From: Enhydrobacter aerosaccus
Lineage (GTDB): Bacteria > Pseudomonadota > Alphaproteobacteria > Reyranellales > Reyranellaceae
Assembly: GCA_903839865.1 (NCBI GenBank)
Contig: CAIMEE010000072.1
Coordinates: forward strand, 1 to 50,048
Length of the DNA stretch: 50,048 bases
Direction: 5' to 3'
How positions within the stretch are numbered: the first letter of the stretch is position 1; the number at the start of each line of letters is the position of its first letter. Below the pieces are notes generated by a model that ran no database searches, was not told where the DNA came from, and saw only the letters and a list, made by a program, of their open reading frames with translations. The position numbers were made by a program, and so were the translations under genes. Positions 8,079-16,852 of this stretch are shown piece by piece.

Positions 8079-9506
8079 ATGGCCAAGGCATTCCCGACCG
8101 ACAACCCGTTCCTGCGCGGCTACTACGGCCCGGTGAACACCGAGGCCGATGCCGCGCACCTGCACATCACGGGCGAGATGCCGAAGGAGCTGCTGGGCAC
8201 GCTCTACCGCAACGGCCCCAATCCGCAGTTCGCGCCACGCGGGCCGTACCACTGGTTTGCCGGCGACGGCATGATCCACGCCTTCCACATCGAGAACGGC
8301 AACGTCTCCTACAAGAACCGCTGGGTGCGCACGCCCAAGTGGGAGCTCGAGAACAAGGAGGGCGAAGGCCTGTCGGGCTCGTTCGGCCATCCGATGTTCA
8401 CCGATCCACGCGTACTGGCGCTGCAGTCGACCGTCGCCAACACCAACATCGTCTGTCACGCCGGCCGCCTCATGGCGCTCGAGGAGGCGCACGCGCCCTT
8501 CGCGCTCGATCCGGCGACCCTGATGCCGAAGGGCTACGAGACCTACGGCGACAGACTAAAGGGTCCCTTCACCGCGCATCCGAAGTTCGATCCGGAGACC
8601 GGCGAGATGATCTCCTTCGGCTATTCCGCCACGGGCCGCTTCACCAAGGAGATCGCCATCCAGGTCGTCGACAAGAACGGCAATGTCACGCGCTCGGAGA
8701 TGTTCGACGGCCCCTTCCCCTCGATGGTCCACGACTTTGCCGTCACCCGGAACTGGATCGTGCTTCCGATCTTCCCGCTTACCTCCTCGATGGAGCGCGC
8801 GATGAAGGGCAAGCCGCCCTTCGCCTGGGAGCCGGACAAGGGCACGCACATCGCCTTCATCCCGCGCAAGGGCACGGTGGCCGACATCAAGTGGGTGACG
8901 TCGCCCGCCTGCTACGTCTTCCATCCGATGAACCATTTCGAGACGGCGGACGGCAAGATCGTGGTCGACGTCATGAAGTACGATATCGCGCCGCTTTTCC
9001 CGCTTCCCGATGGCACGCCTTCCTCGAAAGAGCCGCCGCCGGCACGCCTGTTCCGCTGGACCTTCGATCTCTCGGGTCAGGCCAATACTTTCAGGGAAGA
9101 GCAGCTCGACGACCGCGCGGGCGAGTTCCCGCGCTTCGACGAGCGCTTCTGCATGAGCGACTACCGGCACGGCTGGATCGTGGCGGCCAATGTCGCCGAT
9201 GCCGACGACGGCCCGCGCACCAACGGGCTGATCCACTACGATCTCAAGTCGGGCAAGAGCGCGGCCTGGACCGCCAATCCCGACGACCGGGTCGGCGAAC
9301 CGGTTTTCGTGCCGCGCTCGGCCACGGCGGCCGAGGGCGACGGCTGGGTGCTGAGCGTGGTCTACCGGGCGGCCGAGCGCACCAGCGACCTCGCCGTGTT
9401 CGAGGCCACCGACCTCGCCCGCGGACCAATTGCACTGGCCCACCTCTCCAGCCGCGTCCCGGCGGGCTTCCACGGCAACTGGAGGCCGGGTACGTTGCAG
9501 CCATGA
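8079..9506 (+). CDS. Carotenoid oxygenase (RPE65/CCD family)
   Basis: A 475-residue non-heme iron dioxygenase that cleaves a conjugated double bond in carotenoids, apocarotenoids or stilbenes. The four iron histidines of the beta-propeller fold are recognisable: H167 (TAHPKF), H218 (MVHDFA), H282 (YVFHPMNH) and H465 (GFHGNW). ATG 8079 has a strong AAGGAG site 7-8 bases upstream. No signal peptide is present. Its stop overlaps the GST start by ATGA. Phenylpropanoid-derived stilbenes are as likely as carotenoids for a substrate, since no carotenoid biosynthesis genes are nearby. Confidence 0.93.
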   Translation: MAKAFPTDNPFLRGYYGPVNTEADAAHLHITGEMPKELLGTLYRNGPNPQFAPRGPYHWFAGDGMIHAFHIENGNVSYKNRWVRTPKWELENKEGEGLSGSFGHPMFTDPRVLALQSTVANTNIVCHAGRLMALEEAHAPFALDPATLMPKGYETYGDRLKGPFTAHPKFDPETGEMISFGYSATGRFTKEIAIQVVDKNGNVTRSEMFDGPFPSMVHDFAVTRNWIVLPIFPLTSSMERAMKGKPPFAWEPDKGTHIAFIPRKGTVADIKWVTSPACYVFHPMNHFETADGKIVVDVMKYDIAPLFPLPDGTPSSKEPPPARLFRWTFDLSGQANTFREEQLDDRAGEFPRFDERFCMSDYRHGWIVAANVADADDGPRTNGLIHYDLKSGKSAAWTANPDDRVGEPVFVPRSATAAEGDGWVLSVVYRAAERTSDLAVFEATDLARGPIALAHLSSRVPAGFHGNWRPGTLQP

Positions 9507-10168
9507 TCATTGTCCATCACCTGAACAACTCGCGCTCCCAGCGCATCCTCTGGATGCTCGAGGAGCTGGGCGTCCCCTATGAGGTCAAGCGCTACCAGCG
9601 CCTGCCCTCGATGATGGCCCCGCCCGAACTGAAGGCGGTCCATCCGCTCGGCAAATCGCCGGTCATCACCGACGGCGACAAGACGCTGGCGGAGTCCGGT
9701 GCGATCATCCAGTACTTGGGCGACGCCTACGGTCACGGCAAGCTGACGCCGGCGCTCGGCACGCCGGAGCGGCTCAACTACACCTATTTCATGCACTACG
9801 CCGAAGGCTCGCTGATGCCGCTTCTGTTCATGAAGCTGGTGTTCGCCCGCATCCCGAGCCGGCTGCCCTTTTTCTTCAAGCCCGTCGGCAACGCGATCGT
9901 GAAGGGGGCCAACTCGGCCCTTCTGGATCCGCAGATCGGCAACCACTTCATGTTCCTGGAGAGCGAGCTTTCCAAGCGCGAATGGTTTGCGGGCTCCGCG
10001 TTCACGGCCGCCGACATCCAGATGAGCTTCCCGCTCGAAGCCGCCTCCGCGCGTGCGCCAATCATCCGCCAGATGCCGAAGCTCTCGGCCTGGCTCGACC
10101 GCATCCAGGCACGACCCGCCTACAAACGCGCCCTGGAAAAGGGCGGACCCTACGAACTCGGGAAATAG
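9503..10168 (+). CDS. Glutathione S-transferase
   Basis: A 221-residue GST. The N-terminal thioredoxin fold runs MIIVHHLNNSRSQRILWMLEE with the family NSRSxR start where the catalytic Ser/Tyr lies (S10 is the candidate). The cis-proline region is HPLGKSPVI, followed by the glutathione-binding ESGAIIQYL. The C-terminal helical domain ends with LSAWLDRIQARPAYKRA, the usual GST_C terminus. It is coupled to the carotenoid oxygenase by ATGA and precedes a nitronate monooxygenase by 9 bp. A detoxification role for oxidised cleavage products is inference. Confidence 0.93.
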   Translation: MIIVHHLNNSRSQRILWMLEELGVPYEVKRYQRLPSMMAPPELKAVHPLGKSPVITDGDKTLAESGAIIQYLGDAYGHGKLTPALGTPERLNYTYFMHYAEGSLMPLLFMKLVFARIPSRLPFFFKPVGNAIVKGANSALLDPQIGNHFMFLESELSKREWFAGSAFTAADIQMSFPLEAASARAPIIRQMPKLSAWLDRIQARPAYKRALEKGGPYELGK

Positions 10169-10177
10169 GAAACGACC

Positions 10178-11179
10178 ATGGCTCTTCCGGCATTGCTGCG
10201 CGACACTCTCTCCATCCCGGTGGTCGGAGCGCCGCTGTTCATCATCTCCAATCCCGACCTCGTGATCGAGCAGTGCAAGGCGGGCGTCGTCGGCTCCTTC
10301 CCCGCGCTCAACGCAAGGCCGAAGGAGATGCTCGAGGAATGGCTGAAGCGCATCACCGGCGAGCTGGGCGAGTACAAGGCCAAGCATCCCGATAAGAAGG
10401 TGGCACCCTTCGCCGTGAACCAGATCGTGCACGCCTCGAACGACCGGCTGATGCACGATGTCGAGCTTTGCGAGAAGTACAAGGTGCCGATCCAGATCAC
10501 CTCGCTGCGCGCACCGGACGAGGTCGTGCCGTCGGCGCACCGGTTTGGCGGGCTCGTTTTCCATGACGTGACCAACGTGAAGCATGCCAAGCGCGCCCTG
10601 CAGGCCGGTGTCGATGGGCTGATCCTGGTGTGCGCCGGCGCGGGCGGCCATGCCGGCGCGCTCTCGCCCTTCGCGCTGGTGCCCGAAGTGCGTCAGTTCT
10701 ACGACGGCTGCCTTCTGCTGTCGGGCTCGATTGCCAACGGCGCCAGCGTGCTCGCGGCCCAGGCGCTGGGCGCCGACCTCGCCTATCTCGGCACGCGCTT
10801 CATCGCGTCGAAGGAAGGCAATGCGACCGACGCCAACAAGCAGTGCATCATCGATTCGACCGGCGAGGAGATCGTCTACACCAACCTCTTCACCGGCGTG
10901 CACGGCAATTACCTGAAGAAGAGCGTCGCAGCCTCGGGCCTCGATCCCGACGATCTTCCCGTGGCCGACAAGAGCAAGATGAACTTCGGCTCGGGCGGCA
11001 ACTCCAAGGCCAAGGCGTGGCGCGACATCTGGGGCGCGGGCCAGGGCGTCGGCCAGATCCACGACGCCCCACCGGCGGCCGAGATCGTGGCCCGCCTCAA
11101 GGCCGAATATGAGGCGGCAAAGGCGGCACTTCTGTCGGGGGAAACTGTCCCCACGAGGCTGAAGCAGGCCGCGGAATAG
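10178..11179 (+). CDS. Nitronate monooxygenase family flavoprotein
   Basis: A 333-residue FMN TIM-barrel enzyme of the 2-nitropropane dioxygenase/nitronate monooxygenase family. The glycine-rich GAGGHAG with catalytic-type histidine is at 154-160, and the FMN-phosphate loop GADLAYLGTRF is at 198-208. Such enzymes oxidise alkyl nitronates such as propionate-3-nitronate, though many relatives have other substrates. It follows GST by 9 bp with a GGA-rich start context. A second, more distant family member lies at 27431-28387 and lacks the GGH motif. Confidence 0.9.
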   Translation: MALPALLRDTLSIPVVGAPLFIISNPDLVIEQCKAGVVGSFPALNARPKEMLEEWLKRITGELGEYKAKHPDKKVAPFAVNQIVHASNDRLMHDVELCEKYKVPIQITSLRAPDEVVPSAHRFGGLVFHDVTNVKHAKRALQAGVDGLILVCAGAGGHAGALSPFALVPEVRQFYDGCLLLSGSIANGASVLAAQALGADLAYLGTRFIASKEGNATDANKQCIIDSTGEEIVYTNLFTGVHGNYLKKSVAASGLDPDDLPVADKSKMNFGSGGNSKAKAWRDIWGAGQGVGQIHDAPPAAEIVARLKAEYEAAKAALLSGETVPTRLKQAAE

Positions 11180-11196
11180 GCTATACCGGCGGCCAA

Positions 11197-11775
11197 ATGC
11201 GCCGCCTTTATGACTGGGTTCTCCGCCTCGCCGGCCACCCCCGCGCGAGTCCCGCCATGGGCGTGATCGCGTTCGCCGAAAGCTCGTTCTTTCCGATCCC
11301 GCCCGACGTGATGCTGGTGCCCATGGTGCTGGCCAATCGCCGCAAGGCCTTCACCATCGCGACCGTGTGCACGATCTGCTCGGTGCTGGGCGGGTTGCTG
11401 GGCTACGCCATCGGCTTCTATTTCTTCGAGACCATCGGTGCCTGGGTCGTGAAGACCTACGGGCTGCAGACGGGCCTCGAGAAGTTCCGCCAGGGCTTCG
11501 ACCAGTACGGCATCTGGATCATCCTGATCAAGGGCCTGACGCCGATCCCCTACAAGCTTGTGACGATCGCTTCAGGGGCTGCGCACTTTGATCTCTTCAC
11601 ATTCGTGTGGGCGTCGATCGTGACGCGTGGCATCCGCTTCTTTGCCGTGTCAGCGTTGCTGTGGAAGTTCGGCGAGCCGATCCGCGCCTTCATCGAGAAG
11701 CGCCTCACCCTGGTGACGTGGCTTTTCCTGATCGCATTGGTCGGCGGATTCGTGGCCTTCCGCTACCTGTTCTAG
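11197..11775 (+). CDS. YqaA/DedA-like (VTT domain) membrane protein
   Basis: A 192-residue inner-membrane protein with about four or five hydrophobic segments. The VTT/SNARE-associated features are the FAESSFFPIPPDVML re-entrant-like loop (27-41) and the paired loop IKGLTPIPYKLVTIASG, both typical of YqaA. Family members are implicated in lipid scrambling and membrane homeostasis. It starts 17 bp after the nitronate monooxygenase gene and is followed by dsbB at 11 bp, so it sits in a continuous plus-strand run, although the functions look unrelated. Confidence 0.88.
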   Translation: MRRLYDWVLRLAGHPRASPAMGVIAFAESSFFPIPPDVMLVPMVLANRRKAFTIATVCTICSVLGGLLGYAIGFYFFETIGAWVVKTYGLQTGLEKFRQGFDQYGIWIILIKGLTPIPYKLVTIASGAAHFDLFTFVWASIVTRGIRFFAVSALLWKFGEPIRAFIEKRLTLVTWLFLIALVGGFVAFRYLF

Positions 11776-11786
11776 AGGTCGTCTGA

Positions 11787-12281
11787 ATGTCGTTCCCCGC
11801 CCGCGTCGGCCTTTGCGCTTTCCTCGGCAGCGCTGCATTGCTGGGCGGTGCTTTCTATTTCGAATATGTCGTCGGCCTCGCTCCCTGCGAGATGTGCTGG
11901 TGGCAGCGCTATCCGCACATGGTGGCGATCGCGGCCGGCCTGATTTCGTTCGCGGCGTTCAGCCACGAGAAGGTCGCGATGTGGTTCGCGCTCGTGGCGA
12001 TCACCGCGCTTGCGATCACCGCCGGCATCGGCGTGTTCCATGTCGGCGTGGAGCATCACTGGTGGGCGGGCCCGCAGGCCTGCTCCGGCACCATCCCGCG
12101 CGGTCTCTCGGTCGAGCAGCTCAAGAAGTTCCTGCTGGGCGCCAAGATGATCCGCTGCGACGAGCCGGCGTGGATCTTCCTCGGTGTCTCGATGGCGGGT
12201 TGGAACGCGATCTGCTCGGGCGGCCTCGCGCTGCTGCTGGGCACGCACATCGTCAAGCACATCCGCACCAAGCCCGCATGA
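11787..12281 (+). CDS. dsbB: Disulfide bond formation protein B
   Basis: A 164-residue quinone-linked inner-membrane oxidase that recharges periplasmic DsbA. It shows four membrane helices and both cysteine pairs: C34 and C37 in APCEMCWWQR, and C99 (ACSG) with C124 (IRCDEPAW). The residue after the CxxC region, R41, is the conserved quinone-binding arginine. Its stop overlaps the coq7 start by ATGA. Coupling with a ubiquinone biosynthesis gene fits, since DsbB passes electrons to ubiquinone; dsbB next to coq7 is, as far as I recall, a common alphaproteobacterial arrangement. Confidence 0.95.
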   Translation: MSFPARVGLCAFLGSAALLGGAFYFEYVVGLAPCEMCWWQRYPHMVAIAAGLISFAAFSHEKVAMWFALVAITALAITAGIGVFHVGVEHHWWAGPQACSGTIPRGLSVEQLKKFLLGAKMIRCDEPAWIFLGVSMAGWNAICSGGLALLLGTHIVKHIRTKPA

Positions 12282-12841
12282 AAACGGCCGATACCCGCAA
12301 TCCCGGCGACCCCGACTCCCGCACGCTCGTCGAGCAGGTGATCCGCGTCGACCAGGCAGGCGAGTTCGGCGCCGTGCGCATCTACGAGGGCCAGCTTGCG
12401 GCGTTGCGCTGGCGCGGCAAATCCAACAGCGACGCCGCGCGCAAGATCGCGGCGATGGCCCGCTCCGAACGCGAGCACAACAAGACCTTCGATCGCCTGG
12501 CCGCCGAGCGCCGCGTGCGGCCGACGGTGCTGTCGCCGCTGTGGAGCCTGGCCGGCTTCGCGCTGGGCGCCGCGACGGCGCTGATGGGCGACAAGGCCGC
12601 GATGGCCTGCACCGTCGCCATCGAGGAAACGATCGACGAGCACTATGCCGCCCAGGCTGCAGCGCTGGGCGACGAAGAGGCCGAGCTGCGCACGACCGTC
12701 GAGAAGTTCCGCGCCGAGGAGATCGAGCACCGCGACACCGCGCTGGCCTCGGGCGCCGAGCAGGCGCCGGCCTACGAGGCCCTGACGCGTGTCATAAAAA
12801 CAGGCTCGAAACTTGCTATCTGGCTGTCGACCCGCATCTAG
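12278..12841 (+). CDS. coq7: Demethoxyubiquinone hydroxylase Coq7
   Basis: A 187-residue di-iron carboxylate enzyme catalysing the last hydroxylation in ubiquinone synthesis at the membrane surface. The four-helix-bundle iron ligands are visible as the first E in DQAGEFGA, ExxH in REREHNK, E in AIEETIDEHY and ExxH in AEEIEHRD. The length is normal for the bacterial form. ATG 12278 overlaps the dsbB stop (ATGA). A Coq7-type enzyme rather than flavin UbiF supports an alpha- or betaproteobacterial host. Confidence 0.95.
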   Translation: MKTADTRNPGDPDSRTLVEQVIRVDQAGEFGAVRIYEGQLAALRWRGKSNSDAARKIAAMARSEREHNKTFDRLAAERRVRPTVLSPLWSLAGFALGAATALMGDKAAMACTVAIEETIDEHYAAQAAALGDEEAELRTTVEKFRAEEIEHRDTALASGAEQAPAYEALTRVIKTGSKLAIWLSTRI

Positions 12842-12854
12842 CAGGAGGCGACCG

Positions 12855-13676
12855 ATGTCCGTGTTCAAGACCAAGGACGGCACCGAGATCTACTACAACG
12901 ACTGGGGCACCGGTCCCGCGATCATGTTCCATCACGGCTGGCCGCTCAGCGCCGACGACTGGGACGCGCAGATGATGTTCTTCCTGTCGAAGGGCTTTCG
13001 CGTGATCGCGCACGACCGGCGCGGTCACGGGCGTTCGAGCCAGACCGCGACGGGCAACGAGATGGACACCTATGCCGACGACCTGCTGCAGCTCACCGCC
13101 GCGCTCGACCTCAAGGACTGCGTCCATGTCGGCCACTCGACCGGTGGCGGCGAAGTCGCCCACTATGTGGCGCGCGCGGCGGCCGGACGGGTGTCGAAGG
13201 CGGTGCTGATCGGCGCGGTGCCGCCGATCATGGTGAAGAGCGACAGGAACCCGGGCGGCACGCCGCTCGCGGTGTTCGACGATTTCCGCGCCCAGCTCGC
13301 GGCCAACCGCGCCGAATTCTACTGGAATGTGCCAATCCCCTTCTACGGCTTCAACCGCCCAGGCGTGACGATCGTCGAGGGCGTGCGCCTCAACTGGTGG
13401 CGGCAGGGCATGATGGGCGGCATCAAGGCCCACTACGATTGCATCAAGGCCTTCTCCGAGACCGACTTCACCGAAGACCTGAAGAAGATATCGGTCCCGA
13501 CGCTGGTGATGCATGGCGACGACGACCAGATCGTGCCGATCGCCGACTCGGCGATGCTCAGCTCGAAGTTGATCAAGGGCGCCGAGCTCAAGGTCTACAA
13601 GGGCTTCCCGCACGGTATGGCGACGACGCAGGCCGACACGATCAACGCCGACATGCTGGCCTTCATCAAGGGGTGA
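12855..13676 (+). CDS. Alpha/beta hydrolase, non-heme chloroperoxidase-like
   Basis: A 273-residue hydrolase of the cofactor-free haloperoxidase/esterase group. The nucleophile is S95 in GHSTGGGE, the acid lies in HGDDDQIVP (likely D224), and the histidine is H253 in GFPHGM. The cap and loop motifs HHGWPLSADDWD and AHDRRGHGRS are characteristic of this group. ATG 12855 has GGAGG 7 bases upstream, a good site. No signal peptide. It follows coq7 by 13 bp and converges with the HNH nuclease gene. Natural substrates are probably esters or lactones rather than halide chemistry. Confidence 0.92.
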   Translation: MSVFKTKDGTEIYYNDWGTGPAIMFHHGWPLSADDWDAQMMFFLSKGFRVIAHDRRGHGRSSQTATGNEMDTYADDLLQLTAALDLKDCVHVGHSTGGGEVAHYVARAAAGRVSKAVLIGAVPPIMVKSDRNPGGTPLAVFDDFRAQLAANRAEFYWNVPIPFYGFNRPGVTIVEGVRLNWWRQGMMGGIKAHYDCIKAFSETDFTEDLKKISVPTLVMHGDDDQIVPIADSAMLSSKLIKGAELKVYKGFPHGMATTQADTINADMLAFIKG

Positions 13677-13691
13677 TCGGCTGCGGCTCGA

Positions 13692-14255
13692 TCAGTTCTG
13701 ATCGAGTTCGGAATCCCAGTACAGGAAGTCGCGCCAGCTCTCGTGCAGGTAGCCGGGCGGAAATGCGCGGCCATTGTCCTGCAGTTCCGCCGTGGTGGGC
13801 TCGATCGGCGCGCGCTGCAGGAACATGCCGCTCTCGCGCAGCAGGCGATTGCCCTTCATCAGGTTGCACGGGCTGCAGGCGGTGACGACGTTGCTCCAGC
13901 TCGTGCGGCCGCCGCGCGACTTCGGGATGACATGGTCGAAGGTCAGCACGTTGGTCGCGAAGTCCTGGCCGCAATACTGGCAGGCGAAGTGATCGCGCAG
14001 GAACACGTTGAACCGCGTGAACGCGGGACGGCGCGCCGCCGGCACATATTCCTTGAGCGCAATGACACTCGGCAGCCGCATCTCGAAGGACGGGCTATGG
14101 ATCGTGCGCTCATATTCCGAGATGACGCTGACGCGATCGAGGAAGACGGCCTTCACGGCGTCCTGCCAGGACCAGATCGATAGTGGAAAATAGGACAGCG
14201 GCCGAAAATCGGCGTTGAGCACCAGCGCGTGACAGGACTCAATGGCCGGTGTCAC
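13692..14255 (-). CDS. HNH endonuclease family protein
   Basis: A 187-residue stand-alone HNH protein. It has the zinc-knuckle form: C92-x2-C95 (CQYCG), the D107-H108 pair (TFDHVIPKSRGG), N122, then C127-x2-C130-N131 (CSPCN). The N-terminal 80 residues (LNADFRPLSYFPLSIWSW) are typical of a widely conserved chromosomal HNH group found next to housekeeping genes. It is not associated with an intron, a methylase or phage genes here. Likely a DNA-nicking or repair-related nuclease; the exact role is unknown. Confidence 0.9.
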   Translation of the reverse strand: MTPAIESCHALVLNADFRPLSYFPLSIWSWQDAVKAVFLDRVSVISEYERTIHSPSFEMRLPSVIALKEYVPAARRPAFTRFNVFLRDHFACQYCGQDFATNVLTFDHVIPKSRGGRTSWSNVVTACSPCNLMKGNRLLRESGMFLQRAPIEPTTAELQDNGRAFPPGYLHESWRDFLYWDSELDQN

Positions 14256-14404
14256 GGGCTAGCCTCTCGGGCCCCGGAAGGGACTACTGGGAAAGTCTAT
14301 GCGCTTTTCCATGCCCCGCATTTTGGCGAAGGAATCCGGGAAACACAATATGTCGGTATTCACATCATCGACGTGCCACGAGACTGTAACGCCAGCGCCA
14401 AAAC

Positions 14405-15622
14405 TCAGCGCGAAAGGCGCTCCCGTGCCGACGCCTCGGAACCTAGGGTCGCGGCGGCGAGCGCCAGCGCCGACGCGGAGAAGACCAGCACCACGGCATA
14501 GCCGTCGGTGAAATCGTGCAGCAGACCGCCGATCCAGGCGCCGAGGAAGCCGCCGAAGCCCATGCCCATACTGATCAGCCCGTAGATGCGGCCGAAGTGC
14601 GCGCCGCGATAGCGCAGCGCCGCCAGGGTCGAGATCATGGGCCCACGTGAGCCCATGCTGCCGCCGAACAGCAGCACATAGGCCCACACGAAGATGTCGT
14701 CGTTCGGACCGCGCACCAGCGCGAGAGCCCCGACGCCCGCGATCGAGCAGGCGTAGGCGAGAAGTGCGGCGATCTTGCGGCCGCCGCGATCGGCCAGCCA
14801 GCTGAAACCGATCATGCCGAGCGGCGTCAGGAAGCCCGCAACCGCAAGCGCGCGGGCGGCGTAGGCGCCATCGAGGCCGCGCTCGAGCAGGTAGACCATG
14901 GCCTGCGGCACCAGCGCGAAGATGCCGACCGAGGTGAGGCCGAAGGAGAAGGTCAGCGCCCAGAACGGCCAGTCGCGGACCGCTTCGCCCACGGTCGGGC
15001 CGGTGCCTGCGCCACCGCCCGCGCGCTGCGGCGCCACGTTGGCGATGCCGCGCTCGATGCGGCGCCACGGCAGGACCAGCAGCAGGGGAATGAACGCCGC
15101 ACTCACGAACGAGAACACGAGTTCGGCATGCCGCCAGCCCGACTCCGCGATCATGTGCTGGGCGAGCGGAAAGACCACGATGGCGCCCACGCCCGACGCC
15201 GACCAGGCGACGGCCAACGCCACACCCATGCGCTGCGGCGGAAACCAGCGGCTGATCAGCGACGAGCTCAACACACCCGACAACGCCGATGCGCCGAAGC
15301 CCATGACCAGGCCAAGGCCGAGATAGAGATGCCACAGGGCGCCGGCCTGCGAGGCGCTGACCGTCGCCAGCGCTGCCGCCGACATGCCGACCACGGTCAG
15401 CGTGCGCAGGCCGAAGCGGTCGAGGATCCAGCCCGCGACCGGCGCGCCGATCCCGCCCATCAACAGCGCGAAGCTGTAGATCACCGTCACCGCGCTGCGG
15501 CTGGCATTGAATTCATGCTGCAGGGCCGGCACGAACACGCCGAAGGAATCGCTGATCGACCGGCTCGCCACGCCCAGGGCGAAGCACAGCGCCACGAGCG
15601 CCCACGGTGCAAAGCGGTTCAT
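14405..15622 (-). CDS. MFS transporter (oxalate/formate or monocarboxylate antiporter-like)
   Basis: A 405-residue carrier with about 12 hydrophobic segments, beginning MNRFAPWALVALCFALGVAS. The frame could extend 47 codons upstream, but that part is proline- and arginine-rich and would run into the divergent gene, so ATG 15622 is chosen. The conserved loop between helices 2 and 3 is seen at GWILDRFGLRTLTVVG. The overall look, with a periplasmic DSFGVFVPALQ after helix 1, resembles the monocarboxylate/OFA group. It is divergent from the hotdog-fold gene across 88 bp. Confidence 0.88.
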   Translation of the reverse strand: MNRFAPWALVALCFALGVASRSISDSFGVFVPALQHEFNASRSAVTVIYSFALLMGGIGAPVAGWILDRFGLRTLTVVGMSAAALATVSASQAGALWHLYLGLGLVMGFGASALSGVLSSSLISRWFPPQRMGVALAVAWSASGVGAIVVFPLAQHMIAESGWRHAELVFSFVSAAFIPLLLVLPWRRIERGIANVAPQRAGGGAGTGPTVGEAVRDWPFWALTFSFGLTSVGIFALVPQAMVYLLERGLDGAYAARALAVAGFLTPLGMIGFSWLADRGGRKIAALLAYACSIAGVGALALVRGPNDDIFVWAYVLLFGGSMGSRGPMISTLAALRYRGAHFGRIYGLISMGMGFGGFLGAWIGGLLHDFTDGYAVVLVFSASALALAAATLGSEASARERLSR

Positions 15623-15710
15623 CCTGCAGTCTTGCCACGCCCTCCCCCTTGCGTCAGCCGCAGCCGCGCGGCAGGTTCCGCGCGGCGAAGGGTTCGCCAA
15701 TGGATGGCAC

Positions 15711-16433
15711 GTGAGCGACATCATCATACCGCGCGGCTTCAACGGTCCGCGCCTGTCGGGCAACGGTGGCTATGTTGCCGGCGTGCTGGCGGCGCGCTTC
15801 ACCGAGGCGCTGGGCGGCGACGGCACCGTCGAGATCACGCTGCGCGCACCGATCCCGATCGACAGGAAGCTGCAGGTCGCGCGCGACGGCGACGCGCTGA
15901 TGTTGCGCGATGGCGACACGCTGGTATGTGAAGCGCACGCAGGCTCAGTGGCCCATCTTACAGCGCCCGCCGCCCCGACCGACTGGGCTCCCGTGCTCAG
16001 GGCCGGAGAAACCGGCGGCAGCGTCGGCGACGAATTCCAAGAGTGCCTCGTGTGCGGACGCAGCCGCGGCGTCGGCGATGGCTTGCGCGTGTTCGGGCAG
16101 ACGAGCCCGGGCGGCGGCCACTCGCTCTCCTGCTACGTGCCGCATGCCGCCCACGCCGATGCGGCGGGCCGCATCAAGCCCGAGTTCATCTGGGGCACGC
16201 TCGACTGTCCCGGCGCCTGGGCGGTCCAGATGCCGGACGACCCGCGCCCCGCCCTGACCGGCCGCATGACCGCGAAGATCATCGACCCGCCAAAGGTCGG
16301 CGAACGCTGCGCCGTGGTCGGCTGGAAGATCGGCGAGGATGGCCGCAAGCTCTATTCCGGCACCGCGCTCTACACCGAGCAGGGCCGGCTCTGCGCCCTC
16401 GCGCACTGCACGTGGATCGTGTTGAAGAGCTAG
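15711..16433 (+). CDS. Hotdog-fold thioesterase-like protein
   Basis: About 240 residues from a GTG start at 15711; the frame has no ATG between 15507 and 15711 and the upstream codons do not look coding. The motif FNGPRLSGNGGYVAG near the N-terminus (about residues 8-22), followed by a tandem hotdog-like arrangement, is characteristic of an acyl-CoA thioesterase-like group common in actinobacteria and alphaproteobacteria. The C-terminus ends with the beta-strand pattern GTALYTEQGRLCALAHCTWI seen in MaoC/PaaI-type hotdogs. Probable role: hydrolysis of an acyl-CoA. The stop shares a CTAG with the convergent YeeE/YedE gene. Confidence 0.75.
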   Translation: MSDIIIPRGFNGPRLSGNGGYVAGVLAARFTEALGGDGTVEITLRAPIPIDRKLQVARDGDALMLRDGDTLVCEAHAGSVAHLTAPAAPTDWAPVLRAGETGGSVGDEFQECLVCGRSRGVGDGLRVFGQTSPGGGHSLSCYVPHAAHADAAGRIKPEFIWGTLDCPGAWAVQMPDDPRPALTGRMTAKIIDPPKVGERCAVVGWKIGEDGRKLYSGTALYTEQGRLCALAHCTWIVLKS

Positions 16434-16852
16434 CGCTCGCGGTTGGTCAGGGCGTGCAGGCCGAACCCCAGCAGCATCGCGCCGACGAACAGAACGGTCG
16501 GCATCGGGCGCAGCGCCAGGTCGGCGAGCGCCGGCCCCGGACAGATGCCCGCGATGCCCCAGCCGATGCCGAACAGGGCCGCGCCGCCCAACAGACGGCC
16601 GTCGATAGCGCGCGTCTCGGGGAGGCTGAAGGCGGGGGCGGCCAGCGGCGCCTTCAATCGCCGCTGCAATAGCCAGGCACAGGCCATCGGCAGCAGCGCA
16701 CCCGCCATCACAAAGGCAAGAGTGGGATCCCACGCGCCGCCGAACAGGTCGAGGAAGCTGCGCACTCGCATCGGATCGACCATGCCCGACAGGGTGAGAC
16801 CCAGGCCGAACACGGCGCCGGCCACAAGGGCGATGACGACACGCAAGATCAT
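16430..16852 (-). CDS. YeeE/YedE family sulfur-compound transporter, C-terminal-half protein
   Basis: A 140-residue membrane protein with four hydrophobic segments, corresponding to one half of the TsuA/YeeE fold. It carries the GICPGPAL motif (C104), a pore cysteine that in thiosulfate transporters contacts the substrate. Start codon ATG 16852 overlaps the upstream partner by ATGA. In many bacteria the two halves are fused; here they are separate genes, probably forming a heterodimer. The longer frame upstream of 16852 is only a shadow of the partner gene. Confidence 0.88.
   Translation of the reverse strand: MILRVVIALVAGAVFGLGLTLSGMVDPMRVRSFLDLFGGAWDPTLAFVMAGALLPMACAWLLQRRLKAPLAAPAFSLPETRAIDGRLLGGAALFGIGWGIAGICPGPALADLALRPMPTVLFVGAMLLGFGLHALTNRER

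Noticed and set aside
13692-14255. HNH nuclease as part of a homing intron or phage
   Set aside because: It is a stand-alone conserved chromosomal type; no intron structure, integrase, terminase or capsid genes are near.
15507-15710. Longer N-terminus for the hotdog-fold protein
   Set aside because: The upstream codons lie antisense to the MFS gene start and show no family similarity; GTG 15711 leaves a normal divergent gap.
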